Position numbers and translations under genes: made by a program. This document shows positions 33,172 through 44,347 of a stretch of DNA of 64,000 nt, piece after piece. How positions within the stretch are numbered: position 1 is the stretch's first letter; every line of letters begins with the position of its first letter. The notes beneath the pieces are model-generated. The model searched no databases. It saw nothing but the letters and a program-made list of their open reading frames with translations, and was not told the origin of the DNA. Where the stretch lies: contig OZ022501.1 of NCBI GenBank assembly GCA_963989385.1, positions 93,418,979 through 93,482,978 on the forward strand, given 5' to 3'. The DNA comes from Ctena decussata (taxonomy: Eukaryota > Mollusca > Bivalvia > Lucinida > Lucinidae).

Positions 33172-34214
33172 ACTTTTGTAGCGACTCGGACGGTGTCAAT
33201 AGATCACATGACTCTCAAGATGGCGACGACCAGATCTTCAAGAACAAACCTGCCACTAAAGACAAGACTGACAGAACTCGCAAGCGAAAGAGACCAATCC
33301 CCGAAGGCAAGCCTCCTTACAGCTACATTGCCTTGATCAGCATGGCCATCGCCAACGCTCCTAACAGACATCTCTCTCTTCATGGTATCTACAACTTCAT
33401 TACCGACAGATTTCCTTACTACGCCAATCATGAAAACCAGAAAGGCTGGAAAGGGTCTATCAGACACAACCTGGCTTTGAATGAATGTTTCATGAAGTTG
33501 CCGAAGAAAGCTGGAAACAAAGGACATGACTGGGCCATTGACCCCGAGTATGAAGACATGTTTGATCACGGAAGCTTTCTGAGAAGGAGATACAGATTTA
33601 AGAATGGGCAGAAGAAGGATAAGAATGCTAACGTCTTCCCAGCATCTTTTGCGCGTCCTACATTTGATGAGACCAGCCCAGAGAACAAGCCACTGATGAA
33701 TCAGAGTAACGCAAGCGTCCAGAACATGCTACAGCAAAGCGGTTACATGACACAGATGTATTCGCCCGGTACCATGAACAACGGATTATGGAACCCGTAC
33801 TTATACAATATGAATCAGATGACACAGCATGATGCCAGTGTGTACAGGGACCAACATTCTCCAGTTTCTATGAGTGATATTTCCGGGAGTGATTACGCTA
33901 GCAATAGTTCGCCAGAAGTACTCAGTCCGCTGTCGGTTGAGACGGGTGAGAGGTTACAGAACTGCCAGTTCGCGCCGGCCCAGATAGACATGAATAGAGA
34001 ATCAGTGCAAGAGACTTTTACACCGAGAATGTGTTTGCCACCTCCTTACCCAATTCACATGTATCCTACTTCGCCAACCTTCTTCAACGGAAATGCGTAT
34101 CATCCAAGTGCATACACAAGTGACATCAAACCTTATAACTACACAGTGAATAAGTTGAGTCTCAGTCAAACAGATGGACATGAAAGCAGTCATTCGGCTT
34201 GGTCTTCGCATTAA
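33172..34214 (+). CDS. FoxE-like forkhead transcription factor, exon 2 (DNA-binding domain and C-terminus)
   Basis: Completes a 398-residue protein ending at TAA 34212-34214. Basic RKRKR (residues 88-92) precedes a forkhead domain at about 98-195: [27 protein letters not shown], recognition helix [16 protein letters not shown] (143-158, with the base-contacting His at 150), [20 protein letters not shown]. The GIYxFIT.RFP..Y and EDMF..GSFLRRR.RFK signatures fit FoxE best. Oddities: two extra residues before helix 3, two fewer in the wing (AGNKGHDW where FoxE has AGRPGKGNYW), and Asp in place of the usual Tyr before Trp. The C-terminus is Ser/Asn/Tyr/Pro-rich with no recognised motif. It should bind DNA in the nucleus; in other animals FoxE genes act in pharyngeal/thyroid or lens tissue. 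Subfamily assignment is moderately sure; a lineage-specific Fox class is the alternative. Confidence 0.92.
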
Positions 34215-34560
34215 CGCATTGTAACGTGAATCCTAGAATATAAAGGCGTACAAATAGATCATAGTGACTCCTTCAATACAGTGCTGGAAGAAGCTCGTAC
34301 CAAAGGCATGACTCGCATTCATCATCAAACACCTACGAATAATGGAAATCCATAACTGAAGCTTTTTAAGAATTGTACAACAAAGACAACATAATTCCGT
34401 TCGATCTACTTAGCCTTGGATGAGACGCCACATTCTGTTGAAGTTTGAGACATTGAAACGGACTGGAAATACTTAAAAATATGTCTAGGATTGAGATCAA
34501 AGTTCACAATACTTAAATCATTGAAACAATCAATAAGAACATCGCGAATTAAGGATACCA
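34215..34560 (+). other. Probable 3' untranslated region of the forkhead gene
   Basis: Non-repetitive sequence after the stop codon. I see no AATAAA in the first ~350 bases, so the polyadenylation site could not be placed. Confidence 0.4.
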
Positions 34561-34780
34561 CACCTAGTAAACAATGTTTTCAAGGCTGTTACGAAAAGGA
34601 AAAGACCTGTTACGAAATGAAAAGTCATAGTTGCCTAACGACCTGGTCACTCGGTCGTTAGGTAACTATGACTGTTTTCGTTTCGTAACAGCTCTTGGTC
34701 GTTATGCAACTATGACTTTTCGTTTCGTAACAGCTCTTTTCCGTTTCGTAACAGCCTATATACATAGTTAACCAGGGGTG
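34561..34780. mobile_element. GGTTAACTATGT / GTTTCGTAACAG MITE, copy 1
   Basis: Ends CACCTAGTAAACAATG..AAGGCTGTTACGAA and TTTCGTAACAGCC..ATAGTTAACCAGGGGTG are inverted. Inner arms GTCATAGTTGCCTAACGACC / GGTCGTTAGGTAACTATGAC form the hairpin. Here the right arm is partly duplicated. Confidence 0.85.
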
Positions 34781-35182
34781 GATACTGACAAAGAAAACCA
34801 ACGGAAGCGTTAGTTAATTGCAGTTGGACCAGTTCAGGCGCCGCAAAATGTTGCATCTGCTCAGGACTTATAACTGTTTACAGTCTATACAAAGTAGCTT
34901 TTACGCTTCCAAACTTCGATATACAAGAGCCCCCTTGGGTATGGGATTCTAACTGATTTTATAAAGTGAAAAAAATGAAACTCATGTGCAGGCGTCATCA
35001 GGAAGTTATGCATACGGCAGGGCTCAGCACTGGATACATCCAAACCTTGAAAATTCAAATATACATGTTCATACAAATGTTTACACAACCGATCCTCACC
35101 CGTTATATTACGATTAATATGATTCCGTTTACAAGACTAATTTATCCACGACATGCCAGTCCAAAAATAGGACTGATATAGG
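34781..35182. other. No gene recognised
   Basis: Unique-looking sequence between MITEs. A short frame at 34966-35181 has no supporting features. Confidence 0.4.
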
Positions 35183-35486
35183 CTGTAAAAATGCCCTTGA
35201 ATTTACGGTACAATACCTGGCAACCAGCTGACAGTCCATTTTCTCTTATTTTTACGGGCGTCTGTCTGTAAAATATTTCTAGAAATCTCGATTTGGTAGA
35301 GCTATGCTAAATGACCGCACTCGAAAATACCTCGTAGTGTTGAAGAGATATATGACCAAAACTCTACCCTGCTCTGCGTGATGATTCTGCCAATGTTTAC
35401 GGGCGCCCGTAAAAACAACGGGAAATGGACTGGCAGCTGGTTGCCAGGCATTCTACTGTAAAATCTACGGAATTTTTTTTACAGTG
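35183..35486. mobile_element. CCGTAGATTTTACGG MITE, copy 4
   Basis: GGCTGTAAAAATGCCCTTGA (diverged left end), then GGCAACCAGCTGACAGTCC, GACTGGCAGCTGGTTGCCAG and the right end ATCTACGGAATTTTTTTTAC. Confidence 0.85.
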
Positions 35487-35620
35487 AAGAGTGGATAAAA
35501 GGTTTTTTTAACACGCACCGTTGTGACTCCTGCAATGATTGGCTGTGATCAGATCTATTTAAGGTGACATCCTGATCACTGATTCAGGCTGGTTCGGTTC
35601 TTTTTTTGTTTGCTATCTTA

Positions 35621-35788
35621 CACCCATGGTTAACTATGTATATACAAGGGCTGTTACAAAACAAAAAAGTGTCATAGTTACCAAACGACCTGGCCACCAG
35701 GTCGTTTGCTAACTATGATTCCTTTTCGTTGCGTAACAACTCTTTTTCGTTTCGTAACATGCTTGAAAACATATTTAACCAGCTGTGT
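35621..35788. mobile_element. GGTTAACTATGT / GTTTCGTAACAG MITE, copy 2
   Basis: CACCCATGGTTAACTATGTA to CATATTTAACCAGCTGTG, with the hairpin centre ACGACCTGGCCACCAGGTCGT. Confidence 0.88.
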
Positions 35789-35815
35789 CATACCTATTGA
35801 TGTAGGGCCTACCTC

Positions 35816-36001
35816 AGAGCTCCAGATAAGAGCGTATTTAGGATAATTCAAATTATTTTCAATGAAAACTTGTGTTATGACCCCTCGTTAGAACCGTCTC
35901 GGCGAGACGGTTCTAAAGAGGGGTCACAAGATATGTTTTTAACAGAGAAATACGGAAAATTATCTCTAAATTAACCTTGTTTATACCCCTTTTTATCTGG
36001 A
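35816..36001. mobile_element. GTGACCCCTC hairpin MITE, copy 2
   Basis: AGAGCTCCAGATAAGAGCG and a partly eroded right end, with centre AGAACCGTCTCGGCGAGACGGTTCT and flanking TGACCCCTC / GAGGGGTCA. Confidence 0.85.
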
Positions 36002-36048
36002 ACGCTGCTTACCATGTCTTCTTTGCAAGTTCTTGCAGTTTCATTTCT

Positions 36049-36227
36049 ACCCCTGGTTAACTATGTATATACAGGGACTGTTACAAAAAAAAGCTGTTGC
36101 GAAACGAAAAAGAGTCATAGTTACCAAACTATCTGATGACCAGGTCGTTTGATACTATGACTCTTTTGTTTCGTAACAGCTCTTTTCCGTTGCGTAACAT
36201 CCTTAAAAACATAGTTAACCGGGCGTG
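36049..36227. mobile_element. GGTTAACTATGT / GTTTCGTAACAG MITE, copy 3
   Basis: ACCCCTGGTTAACTATGTAT to ACATAGTTAACCGGGCGTG, with the hairpin around TGACCAGGTCG. Confidence 0.88.
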
Positions 36228-36654
36228 ATTTCGGCAAGAGCTAGTGAAAATGAAAACAATAGAAGAAGAATGTTACGTGTATGAATACATTTAGGGGGAG
36301 CAACTCGTTCGTTTCCAATTTTGCTGCGCTTCAAAATAGGAGTCGGCGTTTGCTCCCTTTTGAGCAAATTTGGACGGGATTTGTTGTCTATGGAAGCAAA
36401 TAGAAAGATACAAAAAGTGTTTCCGTTTGTAAAAAAAAGAAGGCTGTAAACCACGTAGGTATACCAGAATATCCCTGAAACGGTTTGTTTGAGTTTCGTT
36501 TGTTTCTGGTATCATAATATTCTTGCAGTTTCGTTTCGGTAAGAATTCTTGCAACCAGAGAACAAAGACGAAATCTATTGAAAGAAAAAGACAGTAGCAA
36601 TATTAAGATTATGTGGTTTGATGTATATGTCGTTCTTCGTTGGAATACATGCTG

Positions 36655-36820
36655 CAATATACAAGGGCTGTTACAAAACGAAAAAGGGCTGTTCCGAAAC
36701 GAAAAAGTCCTACTTACCAACCGACCATGACCAGGTCGGTTGGTAACTAAGACTTTTTTCATTTCGTTACATCTCTTTTTCGTTTCGTAACATGCTTGAA
36801 AACACAGTTTACCAGGTGTG
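36655..36820. mobile_element. GGTTAACTATGT / GTTTCGTAACAG MITE, copy 4
   Basis: AATATACAAGGGCTGTTAC to ACACAGTTTACCAGGTGTG, with centre CGACCATGACCAGGTCGGTTGG. The outermost left end is missing. Confidence 0.82.
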
Positions 36821-37496
36821 ATAATGCCAGTCCATTTATTTCACAACCTTTCGAGCTGAATCTCAAATATTAGCGAACACTGAAGACTCGAACTTGTCTG
36901 TGAATCTTTGCAGTCTTTATTTGTGCCTGTAGATTGCTATGTGTCATACATGCTGTGTGCGAACAGTAAAGGTTCTAATTAGACTGCGCAAAAGCGCAGG
37001 CTTCTCTGAACCTTTTCTGGTCGCGATCGCATATACATTAAGCACCACGGCGGTGGCTTATCTTACACGATGTATGCAGAACGATAGTCAAATACAGTCA
37101 AACCTGTCTTAAAGGTCACTTCTTTAATATTAAGCAAAAACCTGTATTCAAAGGCCAAAATCTCATATCTCAAAGTAGCATTTATTGGGTAAATCGACCT
37201 GTCGTAAGCAAGCAGTTTTGGCTTTTCTCTTTGGTTAAGACAGGTTTAACTGTACACGACTGTTCTTAAAATGGACAAGAATGGATCCACTGTATGGTTG
37301 TTTTTAAAACGGAGTGGTATTAATCGTATCATAACTATGAAACTATTTAGTGTTATGTGCAAAAGAGATGCCCCCTGACTGTGCATTCGAATATAAACAG
37401 CTATGATCAGTGCTAGTCATGATAAGTTTCATGCTGCTTTGCTGCATGCCAGCCTGAAATTGACTTTGCAAGCGATGTATATAATTGAGCCGCGAC
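36821..37496. other. No gene recognised
   Basis: A short palindromic piece near 36967-37010 (AGACTGCGCAAAAGCGCAGGCTT). No exon supported. Confidence 0.4.
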
Positions 37497-37721
37497 ACGA
37501 CAAAACCAACAAAGTGGTATGTGCGCCCACGAAGACTCAGATTAGCCTGGGCATCCGCCAAGTCTGATCAGAGTCTTCGCTGTCCGCATAAAGCTGGCTG
37601 AGTCACTTAGCTACCCTTTATACACACAGCGAAGACTCTGGTCAGATTGGGCGTCTGCCCAGGCTGATCTGAGTCTTCGCTGGGCGCAATGTCATTTTGT
37701 TAGTTTCCTCGTGTCGCGGCT
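37497..37721. mobile_element. GAGCCGCGAC hairpin MITE, copy 7
   Basis: GAGCCGCGACACGACAAAAC to CTCGTGTCGCGGCT, flanked by AATT on both sides once a lost C is allowed for. Confidence 0.88.
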
Positions 37722-38574
37722 AAATTATTGGTCTCGAAACGGACAGGTATTGAATGTTTCATGATAAGGATCAGACATGTTTGCACTCGAATGGGTAAAA
37801 TGGAGCCACATTAAGACTTACTGCCTTTTGCCATATTTAAAGACTGTTAAAGAATTGATAAACCTGCACGTCTAGACAAATACATGAAAATTGTCACTTT
37901 TGCTGTTGCTTTGAAAGAGATATGAATAATTGACTGACACATGGACAAACTCAGCCTGTGCGGATGCGAAGGTTTAATTAAGTCTTTCTGCTGGCGCAGC
38001 TGAAAATCCTTAAAGCACCCCCGCTGCATTCGGTTGTAAACAGATCCGACCAATGGCATTTATGATACGATTACTAGCAGTCCATTTTCAGAAAAAATCA
38101 TTTGTACGCTTTGTGCCAGTATAGAAATATGACTGACATAGGACCTATAAAAGATTATGCTGAAAATGGACTGATAAGTACTTTATCATGACTAGTATTG
38201 ATTAGATTTGTTTAGGGTATTCCAGCCTATTAACTACCTTTCTTATAAGCTCGGATCAGCAAGCACATCAGCGCAGAATGGAGCAGCCTTTTCCTATTGA
38301 TGGTGCGGCTTACTTCAGCATCAATCTATACATACAACTAAGAATAGACCCGATCAATACCAGTCATGGGACGATCCGTTTCAGATCATTTTCGGTAACA
38401 ATATTATATACCGTCCATGATAAGTGATCGGGCTGGCACAAAGTATAAAACAGATTGTTTTGAAAAGCACTTGTATTGATAGTGTCAGGACTGTTGAAAA
38501 TCGGATCTGATTCCATATGAATGTATATGGCAAAAAGGGCGCAGATTTGTTTATGGTATATTATTTTTCAACAA
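37722..38574. other. No gene recognised
   Basis: Diverged fragments with TGATACGA, CATGATAAG and CAGTCCATTTTCAG in both orientations (38055-38440) suggest an old inverted repeat. Nothing coding. Confidence 0.35.
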
Positions 38575-38845
38575 CAATATGCAATCAACTCTCGCTATCT
38601 CAAAGTCGAAGTTCATTCTCAACTACTGATATCTCGAAGTAAATTTTCTGGGCCCAGAAAATTTACTTTGAGATATCAGTAGTCCCAGAAAATTTACTTT
38701 TGAGATATCAGTAGTTTGTGATATCTGGTGTTGAAGTTCAACTCAAGCTACTGATATCTTAAAGTAAATTTACGTTGAGGTACCACTAGTCCCAAAAAAT
38801 TAACTTGAGCTATCAGTAGTTTGAGATATCTTGATTTGAAACGTA
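38575..38845. repeat. Inverted 'CTACTGATATCTCAAAGTAAATT' blocks
   Basis: ACTACTGATATCTCGAAGTAAATTTTCTGGGCCCAGAAAATTTACTTTGAGATATCAGTAGT is a palindrome centred on GGGCCC. The block then recurs three more times at lower identity up to 38845. Confidence 0.8.
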
Positions 38846-38944
38846 TAGAAAATTAGGAAGTATGTCAAAACTATATTCCTTAAAAATATAAGTAGGTACT
38901 TTGATATGTCAGTGTTTGAGATAATGACATTCAACTTATCTGAA

Positions 38945-39013
38945 CTCAGACTCAAATCAGCCCATATATTCAAAGTCACTGACTTTGAATATATGGGCTG
39001 ATTTGAGTCTGAG
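38945..39013. repeat. Perfect 34-bp inverted repeat with 1-nt spacer
   Basis: CTCAGACTCAAATCAGCCCA.. is followed, after a single C, by its exact reverse complement ..TGGGCTGATTTGAGTCTGAG. All 34 positions pair. Confidence 0.95.
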
Positions 39014-39319
39014 TATTTATGTTGCTGCCACCTGTTGGCTGTATGTTTATATGTCCCGTTGCAATTCGAACATGTACATCATGTATATAAGTTTGTTATT
39101 ATATCTTATCTAAAATGTGCTATTTGGGAAGTATTAAACTTATCAACATTCCAGCTATGCATTCTCTTCGTTTTTTTTAAACATCTATTTAACCACTTAA
39201 TTCTCAGTGCACCAGTGAACCATACTCAGATGCCTCCATTTATTGGTCCATGCTGTTTCCCATGACCCACATTAAAGGAAGGGTCAGCTCTGATAGGAAT
39301 GGTTGTCATTTTCAGTAGA

Positions 39320-39400
39320 CACATGACGTCGAAATGACGTCGATGCAACGTAATGACGTTGCATCGATGTCACTACGACGACATTCGACGTCATATCCCG
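39320..39400. repeat. GACGTC-rich palindromic repeat, copy 2
   Basis: ACATGACGTCGAAATGACGTCGATGCAACG is mirrored by TGCATCGATGTCACTACGACGACATTCGACGTCAT. Related to 5530-5660. Confidence 0.7.
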
Positions 39401-39564
39401 CTGGGATTGCTTGCAACGGTACCTCACCAGCAAAATGCAAAATGCAAACAACAAACAGGGAAGAATCAAACCACACAGCCTCATCAGAGACTTTGACCCT
39501 TGAAGAGTTCAAAATAGTGAAAGACTCTGCCCAGTCTCCACATATGCCCTTGCCCATCGGGTAC

Positions 39565-39645
39565 ACAGCGCTTAATCAACACTGAATCAACACTGAATCG
39601 ACGTTTATTCAACGTCATGACGTTGATTCAGCGTTAAATGCACAG
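39565..39645. repeat. CAACATTGAATCAA-family repeat
   Basis: TTAATCAACACTGAATCAAC and the mirrored GTTGATTCAGCGTTAAATGC around CAACGTCATGACGTTG. Confidence 0.7.
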
Positions 39646-39863
39646 ATCCATTCTTTCGCGATGCCAATCACAGTAGCTCAAAGTTACAAGTGACAAGCAG
39701 AAACAATTACAGTGAATCTTCGCAGTAAGCAGTTCGTGAGTTCGGATTTAGACGCTCTGAAAGCCTCATTGCTTCCTTTTAACAAAGCAAGAGTGGACTA
39801 ATATTGCTGGAAGTAAATGCTGCAAAAATTATTAGTATCTGTTGTAGCTTTCCGAGGATATTT

Positions 39864-40099
39864 GAGCCGCGACACGACAAAAGCAACAATGTGGTTGTGC
39901 GCCCAGCGCAGACTCAGATCAGCCTGGGCATCCGCCCAGTCTGATCAGAGTCTTCGCTGTCCGCATGGAGGTAGCTTAGTCCCTTAGCTACCCTTTGAGC
40001 ATATAACAAAGAGTCTGATCAAACTTGGCGGATTCCCAGGCTGATCTGAGTCTGCGCTGGGCGCACAACCACATTGTTGGTTTTCTCGTGTCGCGGCTC
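39864..40099. mobile_element. GAGCCGCGAC hairpin MITE, copy 8
   Basis: 236 bp, near consensus, flanked by ATTT on both sides (39860-39863 and 40100-40103). Confidence 0.92.
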
Positions 40100-40443
40100 A
40101 TTTGACTTTTACTGACAGAAACCTTTTTTCTTGTTGTGTGCACTGGTCAGTCTTTGAGAGGGCAGTATTTTCAGTATTTTCGTCCCTTGAAAACGTAATT
40201 GCAAGGCCAATGCGCGCAACAAGAAATGGCGGGGTTACAGTCAGAATAGTTATGACAGAAGCTAATAGAATTTGAAGCATTTACTCAACCACATATTCGT
40301 CAAAAAGTAACAACTGAAGCCTTCAGTACGGCAAAAAAGGTATCTACATGATCTTAAGCATTTAACAAACAGTAAATATGGCTCGTATTGAAGAATACCA
40401 TAGAGCCAATGAAGGCATGCAGTGAACAGGACATGACAGAGTG

Positions 40444-40509
40444 CCAATCGGAACACCGCTCGTCCAATTCCGTGAATTCACGGAATTGGCCGAGCGATGT
40501 TCCGATTGG
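40444..40509. repeat. Spacerless 66-bp palindrome
   Basis: Two 33-bp arms meet at GAATTC with no spacer and two mismatches. Outer ends are CCAATCGGAACA / TGTTCCGATTGG. Confidence 0.92.
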
Positions 40510-40645
40510 ACAAAGTGCAGTAATGGAGCGACGTAAGTTGTTCAAACGACGTCTCTCCTCGAGTTGACGTAAATCGGTGCTCACGAACTACGCACAATCG
40601 GGTACAGTAGTTCTCCAGCGTAAGTGACGCACATGTGTTCTTATT

Positions 40646-41079
40646 AGCTCACCTGAGCATTTAGACTCATACTCGGGTGAGCTTATAGTGTAGGCATGCT
40701 CCGTCCGTCCGTCGTCCGTCGTCTTCCACTATTTTCAAAGATCTCCAAAACCGCTAGGCCAGTCAAAGTCAAATTTCATATGAAGCTTCTACGAAGTAGG
40801 GAGAACGAAATTTAGATCATATGACCAAGATGCCCGCCACGCCAATATACGGTAAAAATCCTGTGAAATGCTCTCCAGAAATCGAAAGGCCAACGACTTG
40901 TGGCTTGGTATATTTAGTATCGAGAACAAAGGTCAATGTTAATGTCTCCAACTGATAAATCTGCGTTGTCATTGACTTGATTTATAGCAAGGCCAACTTT
41001 GGTACATATTGCTTTTATTTGGGAAAATGCTTAAAGTTTGACTTAAGTCTAAAAATAGGTATAGGTTTCCCATAGCTTA
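40646..41079 (+). mobile_element. AGCTCACCTGAGC / CCGTCCGTCG element, fragment
   Basis: Starts with the hairpin AGCTCACCTGAGCATTTAG..CTCGGGTGAGCTT and GTCCGTCCGTCGTCCGTCG. It continues with AAACCGCTAGGCCAGTCAAA and GGTATATTTAGTATCGAG, the same internal family as 29470-31458. The interior continues at 42235 after two insertions. Confidence 0.7.
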
Positions 41080-41330
41080 ATAGCCGTAGGGGCAGTGAGG
41101 GTTAGAGTCCCACTGAGTCTCGGGCACAGCATATGAAAGGCGGAGCCCATCCCTGTCCTTTTGCTGCCTTACGCTTTCCTTATTCGAAGCAGGTACCCAT
41201 TTCCTGCAGAATTGAGAGAGATTTTCCAGTCGTCGGATGGCGAAATCCGGACGCGATCTCACGACCTTCCGGCGACTTTCTGTTCCATAACCGAGCGTCT
41301 CTTACCACTCGACCACGGCGCCTCTCTCTG
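41080..41330 (-). mobile_element. tRNA-derived SINE, reverse copy
   Basis: On the minus strand: GGCGCCGTGGTCGAGTGGTA (box A), GGTCGTGAGATCGCGTCCGG (box B), then a body including GGAAATGGGTACCTGCTTCG and CTCAGTGGGACTCTAACCC. Head resembles tRNA-Leu/Ser. The open frames here are by-products. Confidence 0.8.
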
Positions 41331-41335
41331 GTTAA

Positions 41336-42195
41336 GGTGGTGATTTATGGTAAATGTAAAAATCTGCATAAAACCATAAAAAAGGAACGTATCTCCCTGA
41401 AAGCTAGCAGACTTCTTATTTTCGTAGTTCTTTACAGTTTAGAATACAAAATAGACGTACATGCTGCTTAAAAGAGTGTTTTTATAAGGAAAGTTCAAAG
41501 GGTAATTTTCTACGAATAAATCTGAAAAAATAATATCGTTATTGAAAATTTACGTAGTGCTGAAGGTGCACTATTGCATAATGAAGAGCGTCCTAGCAAT
41601 TATTTATTCCAACTCTTTCTCAAATTGTAATGTAGACCAGATGAAAACGGTAGCTTTTTCTCAATGTTCAGCCATGTACAAAGTCAATGTACACTGGACG
41701 CATTTATTAAATATAAGGTAGGCAAGCATACCTATGTTAACACCTACAATATAAATAATACATTACTGACATGATCAGTGGTGTGTAGATGAAATTGTTC
41801 CACCTTGTTAAAATAGTATCACCTGTCTCACCTGTGTGTTTTGACAAAAAAATTTGGACACAGACTGCATCTTTTTTCAACTGCTCAGCCTGATAATGTG
41901 TGAAAGAGATGGAAAAAAAATTGCTAGGACGCTCTCCATTATGCAACAAGGTACTCTAAGCACTAAGTATATTTTCAATAATGATATTATTTTTTCAGAT
42001 TTATTCGCAGAAAATTACCCTTTGATCTTCTCTTATAAAAACACTTTTTAACATTAACAAATGCTGCATTTTGGGATTCTAGATTATGAGAAACAACATA
42101 AAGAAGGCATCTGCTAAGTTTTGGAAAGATCAGTGTTACTTTCAGTATTTTATGCTGATTTTTGTCTTTGTCCCAAATCAGTGATTATCACCACC
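41336..42195. mobile_element. 860-bp foldback element flanked by TTAA
   Basis: GGTGGTGATTTA at the left and TGATTATCACCACC at the right are inverted, and TTAA occurs immediately outside both ends (41332-41335, 42196-42199). Long arms also pair: GGTAATTTTCTACGAATAAA / TTTATTCGCAGAAAATTACC and GAGCGTCCTAGCAATT / AATTGCTAGGACGCTC. No protein. Confidence 0.85.
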
Positions 42196-42644
42196 TTAAC
42201 TAAGCTTAATATTACGCAAATTACGATATTATGTTGTTAAATGTCAGGGTCATTCCTCTGACGTTTGTTCAAGGTCACTGAGTTCTACAGCAAACATCTC
42301 CTAAGGTCACTAGGCCAGTTGAAACCATATTTCATGTTGAGCCTTCCTGGATCAGGGGAACTAATGTTTGTTCAGGTGGCCTTGGTCGCATGACCAAGAT
42401 GGCTGCCATGCCCATATATGGTATAAAAAACCATTAAAATCTTCTTCTGCAGAACCGAAAGGCCAATGACCTCGATACTTTGCGTGCAGCAACAAAGACT
42501 CATACCTTAAAATGAGTTGGCAAAGGATGACCCTGCATTTACATTGACCTGGTACGGCAAGGTCAACTTTGCTACTTTTGTATGGGAAAATGCTTAAACA
42601 TTCTCGGACACTATTCAAAGCTGGGGTATAATATTTGTTAATAT

Positions 42645-42875
42645 GAGCCGCGACACGAGAAAACCAACAATGTGGTTGTTCGCCCAGCGCAGACTCAGAT
42701 CAGCCTGGGCATCCACCCAGTCAGAGTCTTCGCTGTCCGCATAGAGGTAGCTTAGACCCTCAGCTTCCCTTTGAGCACTTAATAAAGAGTCTGATCAAAG
42801 TGAGCGGATGCCCAGGCTGATCTGAGCCTGCGCTGGGCGCACAACCACATTGTTGGTTTTGTCATGTCGCGGCTC
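42645..42875. mobile_element. GAGCCGCGAC hairpin MITE, copy 9
   Basis: GAGCCGCGACACGAGAAAAC to GTCATGTCGCGGCTC, flanked by ATAT on both sides. A few bases are missing in the left arm. Confidence 0.9.
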
Positions 42876-43975
42876 ATATAATTAACTAAATACGCAGATG
42901 TAGACATTATGTCTCTAAAGGTCAATGTCATTATTTTACCTTTGTTTATTGTCACTGAGATTCTTTCGCCTGTCAAAACTTTCGTCTTCTCGTCTGAAGC
43001 TAGTGGGCCGATTGAAGACACATTTCATGTGGAGCCTCCCTGGGTTAGGGGGACAAAAATATATTCAAGCTGTCTTTGTCACATGACCACGATGACCACC
43101 ACGCCCCTATATCGTAACCATTTAAAATAGACTTTTTCAGAGCCAAAATACCTTTATCCTTGTGGCTTGGTATGTAGCATTTGGGACTTTGGCCATACAA
43201 AGTTTGTTCAATTGACGATCCTGCATTTACCTTGACCTAACTTATGACGAAGTCAACTTTCGTACGTCATGCCTTTGTGTGGAAAAATGCTTCATCAATG
43301 GACCTCTCTGAAACTATATTAGTCTGCGGTATAATATTTGGAATGTATAATAAGATAAATAAGCAAAGGAAGACAGGTTGGCAGAGGTCAAGGTCATTCT
43401 TTGTCCCTTTTTCATTGACACTGAGATTCTATGGTTCTTGTCAACAGTTTCAAACACTTTCTTTTCTGAAGCCACCAGCCCGATTGAGGCTATATATTAT
43501 GTGGAGCCTTTCTGACTCGAGGGAACAAAAGTTTGTTCAGATGGTCTTGGTCACATGACCAAAATGGCCGGCATGCCTATACATAATAACGAAAACATTA
43601 CACTTTCCTTCTCCAGAAGTAAATGACCGGTGACCTTGAAACTTTGTGTATAGCAATGAAGACTAAAGCCCTACAATGTTTATTCAAATGATGACCGTAA
43701 TTTGTTGTTTAGCCAAATTATGGCAAAACCCATATTGGTTCGTTATGCATTTTCGTGGGAAAATGCCTCAACAGTAGATTTCTCAGAACTATCTACCCCT
43801 TATGTAATAATACTTGGTGTATAGAGTTAACTTTAGCAGTTGGAGACGCTTTGTTGCCAAAAGTCAAGGTAATTCTTTGAACTTTTTAACGTCACGGAGA
43901 TTCTGTTGTTCGTCACATTTTCAGATAATCTTATAATCTTTTCCTCTGAAGCCACTATGCGGATTGAAGCCATAC

Positions 43976-44347
43976 CGTAGACGCGGTAATTTTCGCGGGT
44001 TCAAATTTTCGCGGTTAAGGGTCAAAAACATAAACATTCATTAATTTTGGCGATTTTTAATTTTCACGTTTAGCAACATGCTTGAAAAGCAAAACTACTT
44101 CTTTTTCACTTTTGCCAGTTCGTTCACCAACCTGCGGCTGCCGCAGGTTAATGAAAGAACTGGTTCAAGTGAAAAGTACCAGCAATTACCGAAGCAAACA
44201 GAAACCAGGTATATGAACACTGTGTCTACAGTAGATACTTTGTAAGAAACAGGGAATTATTTCGCGATTTTATTATTCGCGGTTTCTGAGTGACCGCGAA
44301 ATACCGCGAAAAATGGAACTCTGCGAAAATTATCTTGTATACGGTAT
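43976..44347. mobile_element. TACCGTAGACGCGG element nested in the tandem-unit element
   Basis: ACCGTAGACGCGGTAATTTTCGCGG and the right end CTGCGAAAATTATCTTGTATACGGT are imperfectly inverted, with AT/TA at both outer edges. An inner hairpin CCAACCTGCGGCTGCCGCAGGTT is present. Possibly a mariner-type MITE (TA target), by inference. Confidence 0.7.

Noticed and set aside
33204..33569. 121-residue minus-strand frame
   Set aside because: Antisense shadow of the forkhead domain exon.
36388..36762. 124-residue minus-strand frame
   Set aside because: Runs into a MITE and shows no domain.
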